Below are positions 1 through 4,851 of a stretch of DNA of 7,346 nt, in pieces. Origin of the DNA: an uncultured Lactobacillus sp. (GTDB lineage Bacteria; Bacillota; Bacilli; Lactobacillales; Lactobacillaceae); assembly GCA_910587695.1 (NCBI GenBank), contig CAJUNC010000036.1, forward strand, positions 1 to 7,346. The letters are read 5' to 3'. The translations under genes were made by a program, and so were the position numbers. How positions within the stretch are numbered: position 1 is the stretch's first letter; each line of letters starts with the position of its first letter. The notes under the pieces were generated by a model that was not told the origin of the DNA, did no database searches, and saw only the letters and a list, made by a program, of their open reading frames with translations.

Positions 1-69
1 ACTCAAGCCAGACTCAACTGCAGCACCTAAAACAAAGTCGATCAATACATCTTTTACTGTTGGTTTCAT
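1..69 (-). CDS. Start of an unidentified early phage gene (cut by window edge)
   Basis: Only the first 23 codons are present; the reading frame is open to the window edge. The peptide begins MKPTVKDVLIDFVLGAAVES. The start is supported by an AAGGAG ribosome site 5 bases upstream, which begins immediately after the TAA of the nuclease gene, so the gene is the next member of the same leftward operon. The fragment is too short to assign a family. Its place just after a RecT/nuclease pair fits a replication or recombination accessory gene, but that is position only. Confidence 0.6.
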   Translation of the reverse strand, partial: MKPTVKDVLIDFVLGAAVESGLS

Positions 70-78
70 CTGATCTCC

Positions 79-912
79 TTAGTAAATTTCAATATCACTT
101 GCATGGATCGGTAATTCGATCTTTTTAGTAAGTCTGCAATATTCGCAATGCTCACACCTTGTTGGCTCTTCTTCGCCACTCATCACTCTTTGAATATGCT
201 CTTGGTTTTCTTCGATCATTCGCATCGCATCTTCCATGTAGATCGCATCTTGATCGCCATTGAAGTCGATCGCTTCTTTATCTGGCGGTGTCTGCTTGCT
301 GACTGCAAAGATAAATGGTTGACAGCCTACTCCAAAAGTCTGTTTGATCAGTTCGATGTATACAGCCATCTGCATGTAATAACCACGATCAGCGATAAAG
401 TTGTCGTACTTGTTATAAGTGCTTGACCAATGCTTTTTATGAATATCATCTACTGTCTTAAGATCACAGAAATACAATTGATCCAAGTTCAAACTATCGA
501 TCTTGCCTTTCCATTTGTAACCGTAAATATCACCTGTGACGATCACTTCTTTTTGTCCTGGTTCATATAGTGCCTTAAATACTGTTTCATCTTTCAAAGC
601 ATTTATCATCGCATCAGCTGTCTTAAAGTCTGATTTAAGATGTCCGTATGGTTCTTTTTTATTAGGCTTGGTCATTAATGCACTACCTTTGTCAGCAATA
701 AATTTCTGATGTGCTTCTTTACTTTCAAAATAGCTATGCACATAATTACCCACTGAAAGCGCTGTAGTCTCTTCTCGTTGCCACTCGCCTTTCATAGTAG
801 CTAGCGCAGCCGCTTCACACTGCATAAAGTCTTTAAACAGTGATACACTCATATAATGCTGGCTTGCTTCTGAACTGTAGTAGTTTTCTTCTGTTAGTTC
901 AAACTTATTCAT
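79..912 (-). CDS. PD-(D/E)XK nuclease, DUF3799/Cas4-AddB-like, phage recombination exonuclease
   Basis: Predicted DNA exonuclease partner of the adjacent RecT, expected to resect double-strand ends so that RecT can load on single strands. Seen in the 277 residues: a G-N-Y-V-H start of the RecB-type motif I (G55, H59, E63), a Glu at 122, GKID with D139, the D-x-K pair D150/K152, and a Q181-x3-Y185 motif. Together these are the catalytic signature of the RecB-like PD-(D/E)XK group. One Cys (C32, in an S-x-L-x2-F-x3-C context) and a C-terminal C253-x2-C256-x2-C259 cluster resemble the four-Cys iron-sulfur arrangement of Cas4 and AddB. The start overlaps the end of recT by 8 bp and has a GGGGTGA site about 8 bases upstream inside recT, so the two are translationally linked. 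The DUF3799 family assignment is from memory of such phage proteins; the nuclease fold is more certain than the family name. Confidence 0.8.
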   Translation of the reverse strand: MNKFELTEENYYSSEASQHYMSVSLFKDFMQCEAAALATMKGEWQREETTALSVGNYVHSYFESKEAHQKFIADKGSALMTKPNKKEPYGHLKSDFKTADAMINALKDETVFKALYEPGQKEVIVTGDIYGYKWKGKIDSLNLDQLYFCDLKTVDDIHKKHWSSTYNKYDNFIADRGYYMQMAVYIELIKQTFGVGCQPFIFAVSKQTPPDKEAIDFNGDQDAIYMEDAMRMIEENQEHIQRVMSGEEEPTRCEHCEYCRLTKKIELPIHASDIEIY

Positions 913-1882
913 TTACCGGCTCACCCCAATGGTTAAGTAACTCCGTTTGTTCTTCGCCTGAAGTCTCATTTGCCACTGCCTTGATGATCTCTTTTACATC
1001 TTCTGGCTTTTCATCTGTAGTCGGCTGTTCTTTATCTTTTTCTACCGCTTTAATTGGTGTTGGCTTTTTTGCCTTTTTAGAGGCTGTTTTAGCCGTTGTT
1101 TTCTTTTCCTGGGTATTTTCCTTAGTAACTTCTTCAACAGGCTCCTGTGGCGATTCCAGTGCTTGATTAAACAAATCTTCAGCCTGTTTGCTTTTAGTAG
1201 TTTCTTCAGCTTCAATATTTACAGGTTCTGGATCGATTTCATCTTTTGCAGCCGCTTCTGCTAACTGCGTTGACATTGGCCCCCACTTCGTAAGTAGGTC
1301 TTTAAGCACCGTTTTCTTAGCCATAGCGTCAAAATCAGTAGCCCAAGGTGAATTACCTCCAGCTTTTGAAAAACGCTGTCTATGAGCTTCTATTTGCTCT
1401 CTAGTCCAGTACACTGTTTTCTCAAATCCATTTAACAGTTTGAAATACCCAATATATCCAATGACCGTATCAGATACTCGTTTTGTCGGATCAAATCCTA
1501 CTTCTTCAGTAAGCGGGTTCCAACTCGTGAGCTCACCTTCGTGGACTGTAACAGCATTCATCGCTCTGTATTGACCACTTCGTTGCGCTAACTGGATATA
1601 ACCCTTATATCCGATCTGGGCTTGCGCTTTGCCCTTGTATGGTACAAGCCACACATAGCCCAAGTTTTGATCAATAGGCAGGTCTAATGTCGCAGCTACC
1701 ATCGCTGATTGAATAACTGACATTTGATCTACATTTGCTAGTGATCGATTGCTGTTTACAATACTTACGATCGATGTTGCAAATTGTGGGGCACGTTCGT
1801 GTAATACGTTTGCGATCATACCTTTTACTTTGTCGTTTTGTACCAGCTGCTTAACTGGTACCTTAGCTAATTGGTTATTCAT
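905..1882 (-). CDS. recT: RecT-family single-strand annealing protein
   Basis: Phage recombinase that binds single-stranded DNA and anneals complementary strands during phage recombination and replication. The 325-residue protein shows the family hallmarks: an N-terminal helical region, an IGYKGYIQLAQRSGQY-type block at about residues 90-105, the P/V-W turn near 78-81 (VWLVPYKG), and a W180...AMAKKTVLKDLL block at about 180-197. Residues from about 214 to 325 form a low-complexity Lys/Glu/Thr/Pro tail, which makes the protein longer than the roughly 270 residues of E. coli RecT. The ATG directly follows the TAG of the upstream gene, and its AGGAGG ribosome site is encoded by the last codons of that gene. 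The 3' end overlaps the nuclease gene, giving an exonuclease/annealase pair analogous to RecE/RecT and lambda exo/beta. Confidence 0.93.
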   Translation of the reverse strand: MNNQLAKVPVKQLVQNDKVKGMIANVLHERAPQFATSIVSIVNSNRSLANVDQMSVIQSAMVAATLDLPIDQNLGYVWLVPYKGKAQAQIGYKGYIQLAQRSGQYRAMNAVTVHEGELTSWNPLTEEVGFDPTKRVSDTVIGYIGYFKLLNGFEKTVYWTREQIEAHRQRFSKAGGNSPWATDFDAMAKKTVLKDLLTKWGPMSTQLAEAAAKDEIDPEPVNIEAEETTKSKQAEDLFNQALESPQEPVEEVTKENTQEKKTTAKTASKKAKKPTPIKAVEKDKEQPTTDEKPEDVKEIIKAVANETSGEEQTELLNHWGEPVNE

Positions 1883-2155
1883 CTATTCTTCCTCCTGTAA
1901 TGCTGAAAAATGGCCTAAATATTCTTTGGCTACTTCAAACGCTTCTTCGTCATCATCTTCCATCTGCGCTTTATTAATCTTAAATAGCACAGTTGTAAGC
2001 TCATCACGTACATAGCCGATAACATCAGCTTTTGTCTGACGCGACAGTTCTGTACCGTCCCATTCTGTGATCATGTATAACTGTTCATCATCTGGACGAT
2101 AGCAACTGTTTGGATCTTTTTGCGTATTGATTGCGTCGATTTTATCTGTTCTCAT
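1883..2155 (-). CDS. Small acidic phage protein of unknown function upstream of recT
   Basis: A 90-residue protein without a family I recognise. It is acidic, especially in its C-terminal third (a QMEDDDEEAFE stretch and a QEEE end), soluble, and has no membrane segment or Cys pair. It starts in a 4-bp ATGA overlap with the stop of the preceding gene, so it is probably translated by coupling; only a weak GGTGG site lies upstream. Its last codons encode the ribosome site of recT, and its TAG abuts the recT ATG. The tight link suggests a role with the recombination genes, but no activity can be read from the sequence. A later internal Met (residue 28) is possible but less likely given the overlap. 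Confidence 0.75.
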   Translation of the reverse strand: MRTDKIDAINTQKDPNSCYRPDDEQLYMITEWDGTELSRQTKADVIGYVRDELTTVLFKINKAQMEDDDEEAFEVAKEYLGHFSALQEEE

Positions 2156-2472
2156 TGCTTGCCACCCACTTTGCCAAAGTGTAAAAAGACATGTTCCAGC
2201 GTTCCTAGTGGCGCACGTTCTAAAGCAGCTAGGATCAAATGGGCTGCTACAATATGATTTTCTGGCATTGAAAGTCCGAAACCTTCGTCGTCTTCTGCAA
2301 CTATCAATGTATTTTTAAAGCCGTAATACTCTAATGCACCATCAGCAAGTTGCAATGTAAGTTCACGATCTTTAGCCTTTGTGGGTTTATCTTCGGTAAG
2401 TTTTTCTTGTAGTGTCTCTGCATCTAACCCAAAAAGCCCTTGTGCTAATTCTTCAAAATCTTTGTCATTCAT
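2152..2472 (-). CDS. Hypothetical early phage protein, 106 residues
   Basis: Unrecognised. The start has a clear AAGGAG site with 8 bases of spacing. The N-terminal third (DKDFEELAQGLFGLDAETLQ) looks like an acidic helical segment, and the middle and C-terminal part is a mixed, globular-looking sequence ending in G/K-rich residues (GKVGGKQ). No catalytic motif, Cys cluster or membrane segment is seen. It overlaps the next gene by 4 bp and precedes it in the same operon. It is separated from the upstream small membrane protein gene by about 78 bp, the largest gap within the leftward operon, which contains a short hairpin. Confidence 0.75.
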   Translation of the reverse strand: MNDKDFEELAQGLFGLDAETLQEKLTEDKPTKAKDRELTLQLADGALEYYGFKNTLIVAEDDEGFGLSMPENHIVAAHLILAALERAPLGTLEHVFLHFGKVGGKQ

Positions 2473-2524
2473 GTTGTTTTCTCCTTCGATATGTTAAAAT
2501 GTAACCGTAAATATTTTTTGTTTA

Positions 2525-2551
2525 GGTCGCACTGCCATGCGATCCTTTTTT
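2525..2551 (+). terminator. Weak terminator-like hairpin, opposite in sense to the surrounding genes
   Basis: A 7-bp stem (GGTCGCA against TGCGATC, one G-U pair) with a 6-base loop is followed on the plus strand by C and six T. All genes around it run on the minus strand, where the same hairpin has no T run after it. It would therefore stop antisense transcripts, or it may simply be an RNA structure before the next gene's ribosome site. The stem is short and may be chance. Confidence 0.25.
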
Positions 2552-2730
2552 CATGGCTTGAAAAACCAATCAAGCCCTTTGGTCCACGCTTCATCTCGCA
2601 TACCAGCGACCACTAACGTGATTAGTGCTAGGACGCCAGCCCAGCCAACCACCCATTCTTCGTGTGGTAAGAATCCAGCTAGCATGATGCCTGCTAATAC
2701 TGCTAAGATGTAGCTACTGTTGATCTTCAT
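2551..2730 (-). CDS. Small two-helix membrane protein, 59 residues
   Basis: A continuous 60-codon frame from ATG to TGA encodes a protein starting MKINSSYILAVLAGIMLAG. Two hydrophobic segments are visible, at about residues 8-21 and 29-43, separated by a short PHEEW turn. The tail is charged and amphipathic and ends DWFFKP. An AAGGAAG site lies 9 bases before the ATG, within the 3' end of the zinc-finger-like gene, which it overlaps by 17 bp. The overlap, good ribosome site and coherent hydrophobic pattern argue for a real gene despite its size. Function is unknown; small two-helix proteins of this kind are common in the early operons of phages of lactic acid bacteria. Confidence 0.75.
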   Translation of the reverse strand: MKINSSYILAVLAGIMLAGFLPHEEWVVGWAGVLALITLVVAGMRDEAWTKGLDWFFKP

Positions 2731-2905
2731 ATTTCATCGCTTCCTTTTCATCAATTACTCCACATTCGTACAACGATAATACAAGGCAGTCTTTACAACA
2801 AAATGCGCCATGATCAAACTCAATCATATATTCATCAAAAAATTCACAATTGATTTGCAAGTAACCCCCTTTGATTTCTTCACCACAATGTTCACAATGT
2901 TTCAT
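2714..2905 (-). CDS. Small zinc-finger-like protein, 63 residues
   Basis: A likely zinc-binding protein. After the preferred start it carries C4-x2-C7 near the N terminus and C37-x2-C40 (with C36 next to it) after an H-G-A-F turn, the spacing of a zinc ribbon or treble-clef finger; the C-terminal end is acidic. A longer frame begins at 2920, but its ATG has only a weak A-rich leader. The ATG at 2903-2905 has a strong GGAGGT site 7 bases upstream, so the shorter form is chosen. The start comes 2 bases after the stop of the 28-residue membrane peptide. Role unknown; small zinc fingers in early phage operons often bind nucleic acid or host proteins, which is inference here. Confidence 0.75.
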   Translation of the reverse strand: MKHCEHCGEEIKGGYLQINCEFFDEYMIEFDHGAFCCKDCLVLSLYECGVIDEKEAMKYEDQQ

Positions 2906-2907
2906 TC

Positions 2908-2994
2908 CTATGACCTCCATTTCTTTTTAACTAATTCGCAGCACCCATCAACAATGATCAGAATCACAATTAACACTAATAACTTAATTTTCAT
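2908..2994 (-). CDS. 28-residue single-pass membrane peptide
   Basis: The peptide is a short Lys-containing N terminus (MKIK), a run of Leu/Ile/Val over about residues 5-15, then a polar, basic tail (ELVKKKWRS). The start has an AAGGAAG site overlapping the stop region of the DUF771 gene, and the TAG lies 2 bases before the next ATG, so it fits exactly into the gap between its neighbours. A longer in-frame extension upstream to 3096 overlaps the DUF771 gene and lacks a ribosome site, so it is not used. The C-C pair after V-D-G does not make a convincing lipobox. Function unknown. Confidence 0.6.
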   Translation of the reverse strand: MKIKLLVLIVILIIVDGCCELVKKKWRS

Positions 2995-3001
2995 CACTTC
3001 C

Positions 3002-3352
3002 TTATGTTGGCAATTTAGCATCCCAATCAATTCGATTACGATTTTCTTGCATCCATTTCTTAGCTTCAACTGCATAAATACCATAAGCACTGCCACGCCC
3101 TTTAGATGGTTTCAGCCAACCACCTTTGTTACCGATCAAGATCTCTTTCTTGAACTGCGCAAAGATAAATAACTTTATCCATTCGCGATCCTTGCCAAAG
3201 CAACATTTCTTGCGAAACTCGTCTAACGTCCAAGTTTCTCCAAGATCTTGATCAACATCACTCTGCAAATTTTTAGACACTTCATCTTTCACGAGCTTCT
3301 TGATATAGCTATCCAAGAAGTTTTGTGCACTCGTTTCATCCATCGCTTGCAT
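3002..3352 (-). CDS. DUF771-family phage protein
   Basis: A 116-residue protein resembling the DUF771 family of Lactobacillus and Lactococcus phages. Recognisable features are a W-T-L-D-E-F-R-K-K-C block at about residues 41-50, a W58-I-K-L-F-I-F segment, a GGW turn near 77-79, and a C-terminal A-K-K-W-x2-E-N-R-x-R-I-D-W motif at about 96-110. The family's function is not established. Its size, basic and aromatic pattern and position after the antirepressor would suit a DNA-binding accessory such as an excisionase, but this is inference. The start has an AGGAGGGG site overlapping the stop of the preceding gene. Met4 is a possible alternative start but would place the ribosome site farther away. 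Confidence 0.75.
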   Translation of the reverse strand: MQAMDETSAQNFLDSYIKKLVKDEVSKNLQSDVDQDLGETWTLDEFRKKCCFGKDREWIKLFIFAQFKKEILIGNKGGWLKPSKGRGSAYGIYAVEAKKWMQENRNRIDWDAKLPT

Positions 3353-3364
3353 AACGATCCCCTC

Positions 3365-4093
3365 CTAAAATAGCCTTTCTTGTCCTTTAGCTTCATTGTC
3401 CAATTGTTCGATGATCATCAACGTCGCTGCACTAGGTGTCCAATTCATCAAGTAGCGATCAACGACATCAAAATCTTTCTTGCGCAATTGTGATCTTGTC
3501 TTGACACCAGTCACTTCTTTAACGCCACGATTAACATCTTTATAAAGTTGTGATCGTTGCTTTTGATTCAAGATCATGTGATGCGACACAACGTAATTTT
3601 GAACTTCTGAGCTGATTCGCTTGCTCAAGTAGTTATATTCTCCCGGATCAATCGGAGCGTTTTGTTCAAATTCGTCCATTCGAGTGTTTAATGCCTCAAC
3701 TTTGCCAGCCGTTTCTAGCGTTGAATCAATTGCTAGTTTCAGCATCTCAGTTGGGGATGTCGGAAGCTGATTTTGCTGTTTGATGTATTCTTCCATCTTA
3801 TTGAATGCTTGGATGTACTTAAGCTTGAACTCGTCAGCCTTACGACCTGTAAATCCCATTGCAATAAATGTGAAACCATCTCGATTCATGTAGTACATTT
3901 TGTTTTGCTTACCGCTAGCATCTTGATAAAAACTTGGCGTAAACATATTTTTGTACTGGGCGCAATTTTGCGCTGAGCCCAATTTATTACTAATTGCCCG
4001 CACGACATCTTTATGATTTTTCTTAAATGCTTCTGCAACTACTAAGCTAGTAGTCACAGCTTGTTGATTCTTCATTACTACTAATTCATTCAT
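3365..4093 (-). CDS. Rha-family antirepressor with C-terminal ORF6C domain
   Basis: A two-domain phage regulatory protein of 242 residues. Residues 3-105 match the Rha (pRha) fold seen in phage antirepressors, with the characteristic YYMNRDGFTFIAMGFTGRKA block at about 67-86 followed by F-K-x-K-Y-I-x-A-F-N-K-M-E-E (89-102). A linker rich in Q/P/T follows. Residues of about 125-235 match the ORF6C domain (YLSKRISSEVQNYV, then NQKQRSQLYKDVNRGVKEV, then RSQLRKKDFD). Proteins with these domains typically act against repressors or otherwise regulate early genes. The start has a GAGGTG site 7 bases upstream and lies 35 bp after the Cro-like gene, so it belongs to the first part of the leftward operon. 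The target (probably the lysogeny repressor in 4499-4837) is inferred. Confidence 0.9.
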   Translation of the reverse strand: MNELVVMKNQQAVTTSLVVAEAFKKNHKDVVRAISNKLGSAQNCAQYKNMFTPSFYQDASGKQNKMYYMNRDGFTFIAMGFTGRKADEFKLKYIQAFNKMEEYIKQQNQLPTSPTEMLKLAIDSTLETAGKVEALNTRMDEFEQNAPIDPGEYNYLSKRISSEVQNYVVSHHMILNQKQRSQLYKDVNRGVKEVTGVKTRSQLRKKDFDVVDRYLMNWTPSAATLMIIEQLDNEAKGQERLF

Positions 4094-4128
4094 TTTCTAC
4101 ACCTCTATATTTCCAAAATCGAAATGTT

Positions 4129-4329
4129 TTATTTAAAAATTTTTGTCATTGGGATTTCAAGTACTCTGCATAACACAGGAATTTCAACAGCCTTAAAATT
4201 ATATTCACCTTTTTCACGTCTAAAATACTTTTCAGGAGCGCTTAAACTCAACATTTTAGCCATATCAGCATTTGAAAAACCTTTTTCCCTTCTAATTTCA
4301 CTAATTAACTCAAGATTAATTTGTGGCAT
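4129..4329 (-). CDS. Cro-like XRE helix-turn-helix regulator
   Basis: A 66-residue protein that is almost entirely a helix-turn-helix domain: L-I-S-E-I-R-R-E-K-G-F-S-N-A-D-M-A-K-M-L at about residues 8-27, the turn and recognition helix over about 28-40, then helices ending in I-P-M-T-K-I-F-K. It is the first gene of the leftward operon and faces the repressor gene across 169 bp containing the operators and promoter, the position of Cro in lambda-type switches. The ATG has a GAGGAG site 7 bases upstream. It probably binds the same dyads as the repressor to shut off the lysogeny promoter. The sequence SAPEKYFRREKGEYNFK departs from the usual S-x-x-x-I-S-x-W-E pattern, so its operator preference may differ. 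Confidence 0.85.
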   Translation of the reverse strand: MPQINLELISEIRREKGFSNADMAKMLSLSAPEKYFRREKGEYNFKAVEIPVLCRVLEIPMTKIFK

Positions 4330-4347
4330 TTATATTCTCCTCTCTTA

Positions 4348-4362
4348 TTGCTGTTATCGCAA
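4348..4362. promoter_or_regulatory. Operator O1 (15-bp dyad)
   Basis: TTGCTGTTATCGCAA has half-sites TTGC and GCAA around 7 bases. It lies just downstream of the predicted start of the leftward promoter, between it and the Cro-like gene, where a bound repressor would block elongation or open complex formation. It is one of three related sites in this region. Confidence 0.7.
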
Positions 4363-4374
4363 CCCTATGCTTAT

Positions 4375-4403
4375 ATAATACATTGCGATTTTATCAATGT
4401 CAA
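4375..4403 (-). promoter_or_regulatory. Leftward early promoter (lytic promoter)
   Basis: On the minus strand there is a consensus -35 TTGACA (4398-4403) and a -10 TATTAT (4375-4380), separated by exactly 17 bp. This is a strong sigma-A-type promoter driving the Cro-like gene and the operon behind it, with transcription expected to start near 4368. Operator O2 fills most of the spacer, so binding there would exclude RNA polymerase. Confidence 0.88.
4383..4397. promoter_or_regulatory. Operator O2 (imperfect 15-bp dyad in the promoter spacer)
   Basis: TTGCGATTTTATCAA has the same 15-bp length as O1 and O3 with one changed base in the right half-site (TCAA instead of GCAA). On the other strand it reads TTGATAAAATCGCAA, sharing ATCGCAA with O1 and TAAA with O3. 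It sits between the -35 and -10 of the leftward promoter. The centre is 35 bp from O1 and 81 bp from O3. Confidence 0.65.
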
Positions 4404-4415
4404 CAAAAAATATAT

Positions 4416-4449
4416 CTTTTTTAGAAATATACCTTTCTTTTTTAGAAAT
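4416..4449. repeat. Two perfect 13-bp direct repeats, 21 bp apart
   Basis: CTTTTTTAGAAAT occurs at 4416-4428 and again at 4437-4449 without mismatch. The period is 21 bp, two turns of the helix, so both copies face the same side of the DNA. They lie between the leftward promoter and the predicted repressor promoter and are unlike the TTGC-N7-GCAA dyads. They may bind a second regulator or act as AT-rich upstream elements; chance in AT-rich sequence is possible. Confidence 0.6.
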
Positions 4450-4464
4450 TAATGTTATTATTAT
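4434..4464 (+). promoter_or_regulatory. Probable repressor (lysogeny) promoter
   Basis: TATTAT -10 candidates occur at 4456-4461 and 4459-4464, with a poor T-rich -35 (TTTCTT at 4434-4439, 16 bp from the first). The region is AT-rich and is the only place a promoter for the rightward repressor operon can sit. Operator O3 overlaps the predicted start, which fits autoregulation. The exact elements are uncertain. Confidence 0.5.
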
Positions 4465-4478
4465 TGCGTAAAGCGCAA
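4464..4478. promoter_or_regulatory. Operator O3 (perfect 15-bp dyad)
   Basis: TTGCGTAAAGCGCAA is a perfect inverted repeat with 5-bp arms (TTGCG/CGCAA). It overlaps the probable start of the repressor transcript and lies 20 bp before the repressor ATG. Binding by the Cro-like protein or by the repressor itself would turn off repressor synthesis. Confidence 0.7.
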
Positions 4479-4498
4479 CAGAAAGGAGAATGATAATT

Positions 4499-4837
4499 AT
4501 GATTACTGCGGAAGAAATACTAAGAAAAAATATTATTACGCTTAGAGAGAATAGAAACTGGTCTCAGGCGGAATTAGCACGCCGTCTGAAAATGAATAAT
4601 ACTATTCTTAATAAGATAGAAACTGGCAATAGAAAAGTTTCCAGTTTTGAATTAGATCAAATTGCAGAAATTTTTGGAGTGTCTACGGATTTTTTGTTAG
4701 GGCGAAAGGAAAAAAAGAAAGATGAAATAGATTCAATATTAGATACAGCAATGGCCAAAGATGGTAAACCATTATCTGAAAATGATCGCGAAGTTATTCG
4801 TAGCATGGTAGAAGCGTATCTAAAAAATAAGGAGTAA
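4499..4837 (+). CDS. Lysogeny repressor, short XRE type (ImmR-like)
   Basis: A 112-residue DNA-binding repressor. Residues of about 8-67 form an XRE helix-turn-helix domain: R-K-N-I-I-T-L-R-E-N-R-N-W-S-Q-A-E-L-A, recognition helix N-T-I-L-N-K-I-E-T-G-N-R, and the typical F-G-V-S-T-D-F-L-L-G end. The remaining 45 residues are a Lys-rich linker and a C-terminal helix (LSENDREVIRSMVEAYLKNK), and there is no S24 peptidase domain. An upstream in-frame ATG at 4490 is only 1 base from the AGGAG ribosome site, while the ATG at 4499 is 10 bases from it, so the later start is chosen. The gene leads the lysogeny operon and is followed after 14 bp by an ImmA-like peptidase. By analogy with ICEBs1 and phi105 ImmR/ImmA, the peptidase would cleave this repressor on induction. 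Confidence 0.9.
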   Translation: MITAEEILRKNIITLRENRNWSQAELARRLKMNNTILNKIETGNRKVSSFELDQIAEIFGVSTDFLLGRKEKKKDEIDSILDTAMAKDGKPLSENDREVIRSMVEAYLKNKE

Positions 4838-4851
4838 AAGGTGGAGAGTTA

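Noticed and set aside
1021..1166. Plus-strand frame opposite the RecT tail
   Set aside because: Shadow of the Lys/Glu/Thr-rich tail; no ribosome site and hydrophobic-Ser composition typical of antisense reading.
2494..2538. 14-codon minus-strand frame (MAVRPKQKIFTVTF) in the gap after the two-helix membrane protein gene, with an AAGGA 4 bases upstream
   Set aside because: Too short to support, ribosome spacing is tight, and it coincides with the hairpin; could only be kept with conservation or ribosome data.
2995..3096. Longer form of the 28-residue membrane peptide reaching back into the DUF771 gene
   Set aside because: It overlaps the DUF771 coding sequence in another frame and its ATG has no ribosome site, whereas the ATG at 2992-2994 has AAGGAAG.
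4112..4128. ATTTC/GAAAT inverted repeat between the Cro-like and antirepressor genes as a terminator
   Set aside because: A 5-bp AT-rich stem without a T run on the minus strand is not a credible terminator.
4490..4498. Upstream ATG that would lengthen the repressor by 3 residues
   Set aside because: The AGGAG site ends 1 base before it, too close for initiation, while the ATG at 4499 has workable 10-base spacing.
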